Positions 1 to 8,524 of a stretch of DNA of 64,000 bases are shown piece after piece. The stretch is from Iodobacter ciconiae (GTDB lineage: Bacteria > Pseudomonadota > Gammaproteobacteria > Burkholderiales > Chitinibacteraceae). Each line of letters begins with the position of its first letter. The stretch's first letter is position 1. Below the pieces are notes generated by a model. It was not told the DNA's origin and did not search any database. It was given only the letters and a program-made list of their open reading frames with translations. A program made the position numbers and the translations under genes. The DNA lies in contig NZ_CP034433.1 of assembly GCF_003952345.1 (NCBI RefSeq), positions 682,001-746,000 on the forward strand. The letters run 5' to 3'.

Positions 1-2
1 AA

Positions 3-341
3 GGTGTTTTGAAACAGTACATAAAAAACTTTAAAGAGTCGCACATACCATTGAAAGAAAGTAATGGGCCTTCACCATTTTTAGATAGCAGAGGTATTGT
101 ATTTCGTTCACCGGGTAAGGCTCGGCATGGATTTCAAAATGTAACAGATAAGCATACTACTACATGCATTTTAAATGGTAGATTTAGATTAGGGGCACCA
201 TATGATGCATCCTTTCATTATGATTGTAGCAAAGAAAAAATATTACCCTTGAGTATTCATGTATATGGGTGTCATACATTAAAGGAAATTAAAACTGGAA
301 ATCCACATTTAAATATTTCACCAAATGATTTTGTTAGATGA
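3..341 (+). CDS. C-terminal part of an unknown protein, cut by the window edge
   Basis: The reading frame is open from the first bases and ends in TGA at 339-341, so this is probably the 3' end of a longer gene rather than a complete 110-residue protein starting at the TTG at 9. The visible part is hydrophilic, has no signal peptide or membrane segment, and has four cysteines. I do not recognise a family. A hairpin terminator follows 25 bases later, which supports this being a real gene end. Confidence 0.4.
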   Translation, partial: GVLKQYIKNFKESHIPLKESNGPSPFLDSRGIVFRSPGKARHGFQNVTDKHTTTCILNGRFRLGAPYDASFHYDCSKEKILPLSIHVYGCHTLKEIKTGNPHLNISPNDFVR

Positions 342-366
342 TGATTATTTTCTTTATGAAATTGAA

Positions 367-397
367 AAGGGCTTGGATATAATCCAAGCCCTTATTT
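367..397 (+). terminator. Rho-independent-type terminator of the first gene
   Basis: A perfect 12-bp stem (367-378 with 382-393) closes a 3-base loop and is followed by a short T-containing tail (atttacc). It sits just downstream of the partial gene. The T tract is weak, so termination efficiency is uncertain. Confidence 0.6.
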
Positions 398-896
398 ACC
401 TAAATAATATAGGCGTTTATTTAATGTTCTTGCTTATAATCATCATCAATGTCTACTGATGCCTTGATCAAGTCAGGGGGTTGTATCCAACAATGCCTGA
501 CCTCTAACCAAATGACACCAGCTACATAACTTAGAAAGCACAAAATTATGTAGCCTCTCGCTTATTAGAGTCATGATTAATAACTCTTTGACGCAACCCG
601 ATATTAAGCATCATTTTCAGGTTGTGTACACGATGAGATACTATTACCTAAAGTAAATATTAATTTACCCTTAAATCTACGGAGTAAGTTGCAAACATTA
701 AAGTGCAACTACTTAGATTCAACATAGAGTAGGTGAGTTAATACTAGCATATATTTGTACTCTTGTCTTATTAACTGCGGTAAAAACAACACACATACGC
801 ATAATTACATGGTGATCCCTTCACAAAAGCATGCAAAAGCACAAAAGCACAAAAGCATGCTGTCACAAAAGCATTATCAAACTGAATAAAGTAATG
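398..896. other. Gene-free AT-rich spacer with a hairpin and short repeats
   Basis: No convincing reading frame is seen on either strand. There is a 9-bp hairpin (531-539 with 546-554) without a T tract, and a cluster of short direct repeats at 821-874 next to the IS110-type element. Nothing else is recognised. Confidence 0.5.
821..874. repeat. Cluster of short CAAAAGCA direct repeats
   Basis: Five copies of CAAAAGCA (and close variants) occur within 54 bases at irregular spacing of about 8 to 16 bases. GCATGC occurs on both sides of the core. The cluster lies about 25 bases from the IS110-type element end. It could be a slipped-strand expansion or part of an element boundary; no function is evident. 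Confidence 0.5.
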
Positions 897-2023
897 GGGT
901 CAGATACCGTCTTGCAAGTCAAGGTTTTTAGCCCCGAAATGGGCATCAAACGGTACGCCTGACTTCACAATTCCATAAATCAAATGCACTAGTTTGCGCA
1001 TGGCCGCCCCAACGACTGCTTTGGGGGCCATGCCGTTACTTTTTAACCGTTCCCCAAAGGCTTTTAACGTCGGATTATGGCGCAATGCCACTAGACCGGG
1101 CATGTACAACGCTGTACGCAAGGCCGAGTGACCTGTTCTGCTGATCATCGTTCTGCCGCGCACAGAACTTCCCGATTGTTTTTGCCGTGGAGTCACCTCA
1201 ATAAAGGCAGCTAAGGCTTTGGCCGAATCAAAGCGTCGAACATCCCCAATATATGCCAGCACTTTGGCGACCGTGGTATCGCCAATGCCGGGAATGCTCA
1301 GCATCAAGGTCGCATCGTGTTTTAGCCCAGGATGACGATTGATGTGATCATCAATATCGTGTTCTAGCTGGCTGATTTGTTGCTGTAACCAATCCAGATG
1401 GACTTGAACCGAAGCAACCAAGGCGCTTTGGCCGCTGGCGTCATAGGCTTCCTGGCGATTTTTCTCTTGTTGCTGGATGCCTTTAAGGGCTTGCAAGCGA
1501 TCCACCCAGGCCCGCAACTCTCTATACTCGGCAGGCGGTGGTGTCCATGGCGCTGGGTGCATAGCGGCGCAGAAGCGAGCCAGTAAAGCCGCATCCAGTG
1601 CGTCAGTTTTGTTGCGACTAAGTTCGCTTTGAGCAAAACCTTTGACCCGGGCAGGATTGACCACACTGACGGTCCAGCCGAGTTCAACCAAGGCTAAAGC
1701 AACACTTTCGGAATAAGGCCCGGTGGCTTCCAGGCAAATATGGGTGGATTCAATTACAGCCCCCCGATCTAACAACCATTGGTGTAATTGTGAGTAACCG
1801 CTTTGGCTGTTTTCAACGACTTTGGTTTTGAGTTTGTTATTTAACAATAAGGCGAGATCGAGCTTACGCTTGGAAACATCAACGCCTACGGAGCAGACAG
1901 CTTCATTCATCGCTCTTGACCTTCCTCGTATGCAGGCTCACTGTCACGATAAAACTGGACGAGGGCCTAAGTTACCGTTCGGACTTTGTGAACGAAAAAC
2001 GGACAGGAACACTTATCTGACCC
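897..2023 (-). mobile_element. IS110/IS1111-type insertion sequence (approximate limits)
   Basis: One DEDD transposase gene is flanked by the inverted decamer gggtcagata: it lies at 897-906, overlapping the transposase stop codon, and its complement lies at 2014-2023 upstream of the start. Subterminal inverted repeats of this kind are typical of the IS1111 subgroup; members of this family make no target duplication, so exact ends cannot be fixed here. The non-coding stretch upstream of the gene (1911-2023 and perhaps to about 2100) holds two hairpins (1976-1994 and 2026-2040) and may belong to the element. Confidence 0.6.
900..1910 (-). CDS. IS110-family DEDD transposase/recombinase
   Basis: 336 residues, normal full length for the family. 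The N-terminal DEDD RuvC-like domain shows GVDVSKRKLDLAL (first Asp), CLEATGPYSE (Glu) and NKTDALDAALLA (the last two Asp). The C-terminal Transposase_20 domain has a helix-hairpin-helix-like stretch (SIPGIGDTTVAKVLAYIGD) and SGSSVRG, which holds the serine used for strand transfer. The family excises and inserts a circular intermediate guided, in studied members, by a bridge RNA from the element's own non-coding end. The gene looks intact; the stop codon lies inside the inverted repeat at 897-906. It is the only gene of its element. Confidence 0.93.
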   Translation of the reverse strand: MNEAVCSVGVDVSKRKLDLALLLNNKLKTKVVENSQSGYSQLHQWLLDRGAVIESTHICLEATGPYSESVALALVELGWTVSVVNPARVKGFAQSELSRNKTDALDAALLARFCAAMHPAPWTPPPAEYRELRAWVDRLQALKGIQQQEKNRQEAYDASGQSALVASVQVHLDWLQQQISQLEHDIDDHINRHPGLKHDATLMLSIPGIGDTTVAKVLAYIGDVRRFDSAKALAAFIEVTPRQKQSGSSVRGRTMISRTGHSALRTALYMPGLVALRHNPTLKAFGERLKSNGMAPKAVVGAAMRKLVHLIYGIVKSGVPFDAHFGAKNLDLQDGI

Positions 2024-2257
2024 ACAGGCTTGGTTAGCCTAAAGTCTTGACAGCATCATCCTGCCCGGACTGCTCAGTGTGATGAGTACAGCTGACTGAA
2101 GCGTCTTGGTCATATTACTTCTGCGGGATTTTTGCGGGGCAGGGTGCTTCTCTGTTGCGATTTGTGGTGATGTGCGTCAATGTGACTTAATTCTAAGTGT
2201 TTGATTTTATGTGTTGTATATGCGCCCATCACGCATGGGGTGCAAGACTATATAAAT

Positions 2258-2295
2258 ACACAAAGCAAAAATTATTTATAATTTTTGCTTTGTGT
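2258..2295 (-). terminator. Perfect 18-bp hairpin terminator downstream of the PAAR cassette
   Basis: Positions 2258-2275 and 2278-2295 are perfect inverted repeats with a 2-base loop. The arms are A/T-rich at their inner ends, so either strand could terminate, but the hairpin lies 23 bases beyond the stop codon of the minus-strand immunity-type gene and most likely ends that operon. It also separates the operon from the IS110-type element. Confidence 0.7.
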
Positions 2296-2317
2296 GATGT
2301 TAACCGGCGATAAGATA

Positions 2318-2995
2318 TTACTTATTTTCAATAATAAATTTGTATACGTTATCTGGCTCAATAAACTTGCCTGCGACTTCTTTTTCTGATTTTTGAAATT
2401 GTTGTTTAAAGCTTGTGTACTCAGTGAATTTTACGCCGCTAGGGTAATCTTCTCCTTTTTCGTATTGATATTCGACCTTATCAAAAGTAATTAATCCTTG
2501 TGGATTAATTCGAATTCCAGTGCAAGATGCGAAAAGGCTTGGTAGTTTTAAAAATACAACAGGCTTTGTTTTTTGATTAATTAAATAAACGGATGTATGT
2601 CTTACCGCTGTTCCACTGGCAGAGGGGGGGACACTTTCAAAGCAGGCATAGTCTTTTGATAAGTAAATGCCGGCATTTCTTCCCAGATCTTCGATGTTTG
2701 CTATTTCGCCCGGAAATACGTTTGCTTTAGGTATTTTCAAAGGCTTGCCATCAATTTTAATTAACCCATCACTGACTGATACATGGCGCTGCTGGCCTTT
2801 AATTTTTCCGCTCCATGAGAATTTTATATTTGCACTAGGTGGCGTGCTAAATGCTTCCAGCTCATGCTTATCTGCTGATTTAAAAATAGCGCCGGATAAG
2901 GTGGAGTAGTAGCTCTCATATCCATCATAAGTATTTCCAGCGTTTGCGAAAGATGCCAAGAGTAATAGGCAGGCTAGTGTGGCTTTGTGTTTCAT
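2318..2995 (-). CDS. Exported protein, probable periplasmic immunity partner of the SleB-like effector
   Basis: 225 residues from the ATG at 2995, chosen because a clear Sec signal peptide starts there (MKHKATLACLLLLASFANA, cleavage after ANA) and because this ATG overlaps the upstream TGA by 4 nt. A longer reading to 3082 would place a non-export leader inside the preceding gene. The mature part has four cysteines and is predicted soluble; I recognise no domain. Its place directly behind a probable peptidoglycan-cutting T6SS effector, with translational coupling, and its export to the compartment where such an effector acts, suggest immunity. That role is inferred from context only. Confidence 0.7.
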   Translation of the reverse strand: MKHKATLACLLLLASFANAGNTYDGYESYYSTLSGAIFKSADKHELEAFSTPPSANIKFSWSGKIKGQQRHVSVSDGLIKIDGKPLKIPKANVFPGEIANIEDLGRNAGIYLSKDYACFESVPPSASGTAVRHTSVYLINQKTKPVVFLKLPSLFASCTGIRINPQGLITFDKVEYQYEKGEDYPSGVKFTEYTSFKQQFQKSEKEVAGKFIEPDNVYKFIIENK

Positions 2996-3603
2996 CGGTA
3001 CTCTTTGCCTCCCGTTGCTGTTAGGTACTCTTCGTTGTGTGTCCAAAAGATAGTTTTGCCATGTGCTGCTGTTGATTTCCACACGTATTCGTATGAGCCA
3101 CGAACTGATGAGTTCACTTCTTTGCGTGTTTTCTTATTTCTAACTTTCCAATAAATAGTCACAGGCTTGCTTTTTTCTTCGACGCTAAAAATATTATGTG
3201 CAGGGTCGCCAAACTGGAAACCGTCTTTTACTTTGGGATGATTTCTGTAATTGGTTTTAAAATCAACGCCATCCCACCAATACGCCCCATTAGATGGATC
3301 ATCCCCTTGGTTGGCTATTGCTTTAGTCGCCCAATCTAAAGCTAAGGCCATGCCCGTATCTTTGCCAATTGCCTCAGGAGTGGCCTCCATTAGACGTTTA
3401 AATCGTGGGTTTCCGTCTGAAATGGCATATGTATAGTTAGGGTCAGCTGATAGCAATTGATTTACTGTTTTTCCTCCCCAAGCTCTTGCTCGATTTGCTA
3501 CAGCAAAGGCTATGCCTCCAATTTCTGCTGGTAAATTTAATGCGGAAGCTTCACCGTAGGCAATCGCTGCTAGTTTTTTTGTATTTTCGTCTAATTGGCT
3601 CAT
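2992..3603 (-). CDS. SleB-like cell-wall hydrolase, probable T6SS effector
   Basis: 203 residues, no signal peptide. The first 30 residues (IAYGEASALN..GGIAFAVANRAR) match the start of the SleB/CwlJ hydrolase fold, with Glu18 at the position of the catalytic glutamate (the family pattern is AEARGE..G..AVAAVxxNR). A second family signature, DPSNGAYWWDG, lies near residue 105 (the family shows DPTGGAxxF). Enzymes of this fold cut the glycan backbone of peptidoglycan. The gene follows a PAAR gene with an ATGA overlap (3600-3603) and overlaps an exported partner by 4 nt. This is the usual order of tip, effector and immunity. The fold assignment is by eye and needs a profile search. Confidence 0.65.
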   Translation of the reverse strand: MSQLDENTKKLAAIAYGEASALNLPAEIGGIAFAVANRARAWGGKTVNQLLSADPNYTYAISDGNPRFKRLMEATPEAIGKDTGMALALDWATKAIANQGDDPSNGAYWWDGVDFKTNYRNHPKVKDGFQFGDPAHNIFSVEEKSKPVTIYWKVRNKKTRKEVNSSVRGSYEYVWKSTAAHGKTIFWTHNEEYLTATGGKEYR

Positions 3604-4118
3604 GCTTGAGGTATCCAGAAAGTGGCATCGCCTTTTGATTCCATTGGAAATGCTGATGTAACGCCATCGGCATTGAGCAGCCCTTGGTGGAGCTTTTCTT
3701 TTCCTGAATCGATTCGGTATGCGAAATTCAATGGTGTGCCGTCTTCACTTACAGCCATGAAGTAATACTCTAATTCATCTTCGGGGGATTGAGTTGCTGC
3801 TACAGCCTTACCTGCGTTGCTGGATGCTCCTGAAGAGGCTGCACCGCTGCCTTCATACGAGCGCCCGACCTCCGGCATAGATGATATTAGAACAGCCCCA
3901 CACGAAGTTTTATGCCCCTCCAATGCAACGGGTTTACCGCCAACATTCCACGAGGGGTCTCCCTCAATAATGGGGCAAACACCGTGGCCAGGAATAGGGC
4001 AACTAACTTTGTCCCCAAGAAGAGCAACAGGCTTGCCAAACATATTGCTTGTTGATGCAGCACTTACCACGACACCGCCGTGGCTGGTTTGGTCGCCTAA
4101 ACGTATTACTCTTTTCAT
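3600..4118 (-). CDS. PAAR-domain T6SS spike-tip protein
   Basis: 172 residues. Residues 1-80 are a PAAR domain: it opens with IRLGDQTSHGG, carries repeated GKPVALLGD / GKPVALEGH blocks, and has Cys and His residues (CPIPGH, CPI, HKTSCG) placed to bind the metal at the sharpened tip. A linker rich in Ser/Ala follows, then a C-terminal beta-type extension (about 110-172) often seen on PAAR and VgrG proteins. PAAR proteins cap the VgrG spike and carry an effector. The gene heads a three-gene minus-strand operon and overlaps the next start by 4 nt. No T6SS structural genes are nearby, so this is an orphan cargo cassette. Confidence 0.88.
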   Translation of the reverse strand: MKRVIRLGDQTSHGGVVVSAASTSNMFGKPVALLGDKVSCPIPGHGVCPIIEGDPSWNVGGKPVALEGHKTSCGAVLISSMPEVGRSYEGSGAASSGASSNAGKAVAATQSPEDELEYYFMAVSEDGTPLNFAYRIDSGKEKLHQGLLNADGVTSAFPMESKGDATFWIPQA

Positions 4119-4429
4119 TAATGCTGCCTATGAGGGACCAAGATTAGATTGCTAACCTTAATCTTTGCTTACTCTATTCACAATAAGAGATAGGGAGTAT
4201 TTTCTGGATAAGCTGACGTAATTAATGCACAGCGTGTTTGGTTATGCGTGAATCTGAAGATAAAACCATGCTGGTTTTTTCTTGACGCGTGGATTTTGTG
4301 TTTTCTTCTAATTAAAAAAGGGGTGAATTTGGGCAAAATCGGCCTAAATCAGAGCAAAATCAGGTTTTTATATTAGAAGGTATTTTACTTTTTTTAATTA
4401 AATCAATTGGTTACATGCGTTTGAGCCGG
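4119..4429. other. AT-rich spacer upstream of the PAAR operon
   Basis: No reading frame is supported. The minus-strand promoter for the PAAR operon should lie in the first 150 bases, but no clear -35/-10 pair stands out. The region ends at the tRNA fragment and may be decayed island DNA. Confidence 0.4.
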
Positions 4430-4477
4430 TGCATGGGGTGCAAGGGGTCGAAGGTTCGAATCCTTTCATTCTGACCA
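4430..4477 (+). tRNA. 3' half of tRNA-Pro(GGG), truncated; probable attachment site
   Basis: The sequence reads as a tRNA from the end of the anticodon stem to CCA: anticodon loop with U33 and GGG, 3' anticodon arm, variable region gggtc, T arm (gaagg / TTCGAAT / ccttt), acceptor strand, discriminator A and encoded CCA. The layout matches proline tRNA GGG of proteobacteria. The 5' half (acceptor, D arm, first two anticodon-stem pairs) is absent, so it cannot work as a tRNA. A fragment running from the anticodon to the 3' end is what tyrosine integrases leave at the far end of an island inserted in a tRNA gene. Confidence 0.75.
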
Positions 4478-4483
4478 ATAAAA

Positions 4484-4519
4484 ACAAAGGGTTAGCGCAC
4501 GCTAACCCTTTTGTTTTTT
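4484..4519 (+). terminator. Terminator after the tRNA-Pro fragment
   Basis: An 11-bp stem (4486-4496 with 4501-4511, loop gcac) is flanked by A-rich and T-rich tracts, so it can act in either direction. It begins 7 bases after the tRNA CCA end and was probably the original terminator of the tRNA gene. Confidence 0.8.
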
Positions 4520-4587
4520 ATGCTAGATTAGAAGATCTTCTAATATGATTTTAAAAATTCACTCAAATTAAGTAAAAAATTACATGC

Positions 4588-4803
4588 TTACAAGTCGCTT
4601 TTTCGGACATTGGGGCAGGGCTTTTCCGGCAGTTTCAACACAATCTCGCTTACAGGCGTTTCCCTTCGCTTGATATAACCCTCTGTCACTTCTTCATCTG
4701 TATGCGCGCCACCAATACTAATTTGCTTCGTGAATTTAAGCGACTTTTTGCTTACTCCCTGACAGAAGCAACTTGCCATATAGAGGAGCGCGCAGCGGGA
4801 CAT
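4588..4803 (-). pseudogene. C-terminal remnant of a tyrosine-recombinase integrase
   Basis: About 71 codons end in TAA. The middle and end (HTDEEVTEGYIKRRETP..., then VLKLPEKP) resemble the extreme C-terminus of phage/island integrases, where a histidine is followed by a catalytic-tyrosine stretch of the HT..EVT..Y type. The first 30 residues do not look like an integrase, and the Arg-His-Arg part of the active site is missing, so it is a remnant. It points toward the tRNA-Pro fragment 110 bases away, the usual position of an integrase beside its attachment site. Confidence 0.6.
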
Positions 4804-5064
4804 TTGTTACAGCCTAGTTAAAGTTTGCAATGTTAAGTATCCGTTCAGGTTTTTTTGTGCTGTTGCTTTCTGAAAACGATATCGTTATCAAACTCGGCAT
4901 TAATAAGTTTGATTCCGGACATTGGCGCATCAATATTTGCGCAGATTAATGAGGTTGAGGCTGGTAAGTTAATTGCCTTATTTGTTTATGACTATTGCAT
5001 GTGGTTATAATATTCAAAGAGTTAGAGTCTAACTATGCTCTTTTTTTTTGTGGGAAATACGTGA

Positions 5065-5565
5065 ATGAAAAAAGCTATTCCTATGTTGCTATCTTGTCTG
5101 ATTGCATCCTTTACCCTTGTTGCATGTGGCGGCGGAGGTGATGATAGTCCAACAACTACGGCAATAGGGACTACACCAACCCCTGTTGTTCCTACAACTC
5201 CAGTTGATATAGGTAACAGGCCTATTGCTGCGGAGCAACCTCCTGTGATTGTTGGGGCCAATCTGAGCACGATGAGTATAAAAATGGAGTCCAGCAATCA
5301 AAATATGATTGCTGCAGTTAGAGACGGAGGCTCACTTATTATTGCAGGTAACAGTAATAACGCTAAAATTCCTGACAGCTCTAAGGTGGCGCTTATTGAT
5401 ATAAATGGCAATACCAACACGCTTGTAATGGGTAAGGGTGTGGTTGTCAGTGATTTTAAAATGGTTGGTACAGGTAATACTATTTGGCTTCCTGCTGATT
5501 CAACCATTGTTGTGCCTGCCGCGGCATTAGTTTCAAATAGCGTAAAGTATTACACCGCTAAATAA
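5065..5565 (+). CDS. Putative lipoprotein, unknown function
   Basis: 166 residues. The N-terminus is a lipoprotein signal peptide with lipobox LVAC at residues 18-21, followed by a Gly/Asp/Ser stretch and a Thr/Pro-rich linker (about 30-55). The C-terminal 100 residues are rich in Asn, Gly, Val and Ile and carry repeated beta-strand patterns (IIAGNSNNAKIPDSSKV, GNTNTLVMGKG, MVGTGNTIWL) reminiscent of DUF3060-type beta-helical lipoproteins, though the match is weak. The gene stands alone and is followed by a terminator. It probably sits in the outer membrane or on the cell surface. Confidence 0.75.
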   Translation: MKKAIPMLLSCLIASFTLVACGGGGDDSPTTTAIGTTPTPVVPTTPVDIGNRPIAAEQPPVIVGANLSTMSIKMESSNQNMIAAVRDGGSLIIAGNSNNAKIPDSSKVALIDINGNTNTLVMGKGVVVSDFKMVGTGNTIWLPADSTIVVPAAALVSNSVKYYTAK

Positions 5566-5586
5566 AGTGGCATTTATTAAGCGATT

Positions 5587-5613
5587 AAAGCCCATCTTTT
5601 GAGGGGCTTTTTC
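5587..5613 (+). terminator. Terminator of the lipoprotein gene
   Basis: A 7-bp stem, aaagccc (5587-5593) with gggcttt (5604-5610), is followed by T residues (tttctttatg) 22 bases after the lipoprotein stop codon. Confidence 0.75.
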
Positions 5614-5619
5614 TTTATG

Positions 5620-6425
5620 TGTACTGGGCTTTGTACTACAGGAGCCTGTAAATCTTTCTGTGTAAATGCCTTTGGAATTACTGGTGGCCGGTCACCAAAC
5701 TCTATAACAAAACGATTCAGTGCCATACGCTAGTTTTGAATCAGCATCGACCATTTTTTTGATGTCTGTTCGATCGCAAGGTAAATCACTTTCTTCGCCA
5801 ATTCTTCGCTTGGAAATACTTTGCGGCGCTTCGTCGCGGAATGGATCACGCTGTTGGACTCAATAGCATTGGTCGTATAAATTGCTTTGCGAATCTCTGG
5901 CGGATATTCAACAATCGTGCGTAACTGAGCTCAGTTCGATGTCCATGGCTTGGAAATCAAGGGATAATTGGCTTACCAAGCCTGCGTAAAATGCTCCAAT
6001 TCCGGCAACGCTTGCTCTTTCGTGCCGGACTGGTAAACCCGTTTCAAATCCGTAGTAACCGCTTTATAATCCTTCCAGGAAACAATCTTAAGCTGTTGCG
6101 TGCCATGAAGATGCAAAGCTGAACCCGCGTATGCGGGAATTCAACCGCAATTGTATCGGGGAAGCCTTTTAATCCGTCAACACACGCAATCAAAATATCC
6201 TGCACTCCCCGTGTTTTTAGCTCAGTCAGCACGGATAGCCAGAATTTAGCACCTTCATTTTCGGACATCCATAAGCCCAGCAATTCCTTGTGCCTGTCCA
6301 TATTCACGCCCAAAGCCAAGTAAATCGCTTTGTTGATCACGTGTAAATTGCCATGGATTTTAATCACAATGCAGTCAAGGTAAATGATGGGGTAAATGGT
6401 ATCCAGCGGGCGCGACTGCCATTGA
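5620..6425 (-). pseudogene. Decayed IS256-family (Mutator-type) transposase
   Basis: Minus-strand translation gives pieces of an IS256 transposase in different frames: the longest (6044-6367) contains INKAIYLALGV, KELLGLWMSENEGAKFW and DILIACVDGLKGFPD. Further pieces toward 5690 read IYTTNAIES and end in MALNRFVIEFGDRPP, the family C-terminus. Several frameshifts and a deletion break the gene, and the N-terminal third is missing where the IS481-like element begins at 6432. DDE residues are scattered among the frames, so it cannot be active. Confidence 0.85.
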
Positions 6426-6544
6426 GTAATTTGTAGAAGTTCAGATTTGGTCTGACAGTCAGCCTTGCCAGCAGGTGGGGTTACCCGTTTTGATAGAGGT
6501 GCGAATCTTTATTCAAAACAGCGTGCAAGCGCAGGAGTAACCCC

Positions 6545-7417
6545 ATGGCTAATCTAAACCAAAACTTCATCAAGCACAAAATCGGCCTGCTTAATCTCGC
6601 TACCAAACTGGGCAACGTATCCAAAGCCTGCAAAATGATGGGACTGTCGCGCGATACCTTTTATCGCTACCAACATGCGGTTGAAAACGGTGGCGTTGAA
6701 GCGCTTTTTGATGGCAATCGCCGTAAACCCAGCCCCAAGAATCGAGTCGATGAGGCAATAGAATCCGCCGTCATTGCCTATGCCACTGAGCAACTCGCCC
6801 ATGGACAAGTACGCACCAGCAACGAACTGCGGCTGCGCGGTGTTTTTGTCTCTGTCTCTGGTTTGCGTTCAATCTGGCTTAGACATGATTTGGCGTCGTT
6901 CAAACAGCGTTTGCAGGCGCTGGAGGTTGCCGAATAGCAAATCATACTGAGTGAGGCTCAAGTTGCAGCTCTGGTGCGCAAGCAGGATGACGATGTCGCA
7001 CATGGCGAAATTGACAGCCAATCACAGCGGCTGATTTACTCCATGACCGGGTACTGCCCATTCTTTGCTGAACAAGAAATGGGGATGCTGCGCATTCTGA
7101 CCGACCGTGGCACGGAGTATTGCGGTAAAGCCGAAACACATGATTACCAGCTGTATTTGGCGATCAATGAGATTGAGCACACCAAAACTAAAGTGCGGCA
7201 TCCACAAACGAGCTGCATTTGCGAGCGCGTCCATAAAACGATTCTGCAAGAGTTTTACCAAGTGACCTTCAGGCGTAAGCTGTATCAGTCACTGGATGAG
7301 CTGCAAACGGATCTGGACGCATGGCCGGACTACTACAACCACCAACGTACGCATCAAGGGGAAATGTGCTGCGGCAGGACACCGCTGCAGACGTTGTTAC
7401 GGCAATTGTCAAAGTAG
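6545..7417 (+). pseudogene. IS481-like transposase, broken copy
   Basis: Residues match the 346-residue transposase of copy 2 over two frames (6545-6937 and 6974-7417). The first covers the helix-turn-helix N-terminus, the second the catalytic core with ILTDRGTEYCGK and the C-terminal GRTPLQTLL. The first catalytic Asp segment lies in the deleted part, the frame is closed by TAG at 6935-6937, and the C-terminus is replaced by IS3 sequence after 7399. It is non-functional but could be mobilised in trans only if both ends were intact, which they are not. Confidence 0.85.
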
Positions 7418-7435
7418 TTGAGATGTTTTTACGAT

Positions 7436-8524
7436 TTAAGTTGCCTGTAATTCCTCGCTTGTTTTAGGCTCAATGGCCCGGTCCGGGTTCAATTGCACTT
7501 CGTTTTGCCAGCTCCAGTTCCGTGTCGTATTGCGCCACCGTTCCGGCCGCGCCAAGCGGGCGGTTTGGTAAACCGCATGGCGCTTTTCTAACAGCGCTTT
7601 GTCCTGCCCTTGATGCCGCTGTGATGGCGTGACAAATTGAATGCCGCTGTGCCGGTGCGTATGGCTGTACCAATCCACAAAGCGCCTCACCCATTGCCTT
7701 GCTTCATCCAGACTGGCAAAGCCTTTATGCGGCCAGGCGGGCCAGTATTTCAGCGTGCGAAACAATGACTCCGCATAGGGGTTGTCATTGCTGACGCGGG
7801 GACGGCTAAATGAAGAGGCGATCCCCAGCATCTCCAGCTTGGCTTTCAGCGTATAGCTTTTCATCGGCGCACCATTATCTGAATGCAATACCAGTGGATT
7901 CATACTGCAACGCTGGGCCATCACGCTGCGTTGCAATAATTCGGCCGCTAATTCCCCTGTTTCTTCCGCATGCACTTCCCAGCCTACTGGATAGCGGCTG
8001 AACAGGTCTTCGATCATATACAGCTTGTAATACTCGCCTTTCACCTGACTGGGCAGCCAGGTGATATCCCACATCCAGACTTGATTTGGGCCGGTGGCGG
8101 TGAAGCTGGTTGGTTTGGCTTTGCGTACCGCTTTGGCGGCACGGCCACGATGCTGTAGTTGATTGGCTTGCCGCAGCAGGCGGTACATCGTTGATTCAGA
8201 AGCCAAATAGCGGCCTTCATCGCTCAGAATCGGCACGATCTGGCTGGGCGGAACGCTGTTAAAACGCGGGCTGTTGCACACCGATAAAATCGCCTGACGC
8301 TCTGTTTCACTCAGCTTGTTCGATGGATTGTTCCGTTTGATCAAAGGCCGCTGATCCGCGGTTACCTTACCAGCCGCTTGCCAGCGATACCAGCTATGTA
8401 CCGAAATACCGATGGTTTCGCAAGCGCGATATAAGCTCGCACCGGCATGACACGCCTGTTTGATCCACGCGGTAAGCCGTTCCCGTTGATCCAGTGATGT
8501 CAGTCTTCCTCTGGTTCGCCCCAA
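7436..8524 (-). CDS. IS3-family transposase OrfB (DDE integrase core)
   Basis: 362 residues from a TTG. An HTH_21-type segment lies near residues 35-130, followed by the retroviral-integrase core with WMWDITWLPS (first Asp), LHSDNGAP (second Asp) and DNPYAESLFRTLK (Glu). It overlaps orfA by 25 nt in the -1 frame. The native product is most likely an OrfAB fusion made by -1 frameshifting at the A7 run of the minus strand (8537-8543), so the TTG start may not be used. No internal stops are present. Confidence 0.92.
   Translation of the reverse strand: MGRTRGRLTSLDQRERLTAWIKQACHAGASLYRACETIGISVHSWYRWQAAGKVTADQRPLIKRNNPSNKLSETERQAILSVCNSPRFNSVPPSQIVPILSDEGRYLASESTMYRLLRQANQLQHRGRAAKAVRKAKPTSFTATGPNQVWMWDITWLPSQVKGEYYKLYMIEDLFSRYPVGWEVHAEETGELAAELLQRSVMAQRCSMNPLVLHSDNGAPMKSYTLKAKLEMLGIASSFSRPRVSNDNPYAESLFRTLKYWPAWPHKGFASLDEARQWVRRFVDWYSHTHRHSGIQFVTPSQRHQGQDKALLEKRHAVYQTARLARPERWRNTTRNWSWQNEVQLNPDRAIEPKTSEELQAT

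Noticed and set aside
4588..4803. An intact small gene
   Set aside because: Its body matches only the end of integrases and the first part looks random, so it is treated as a remnant.
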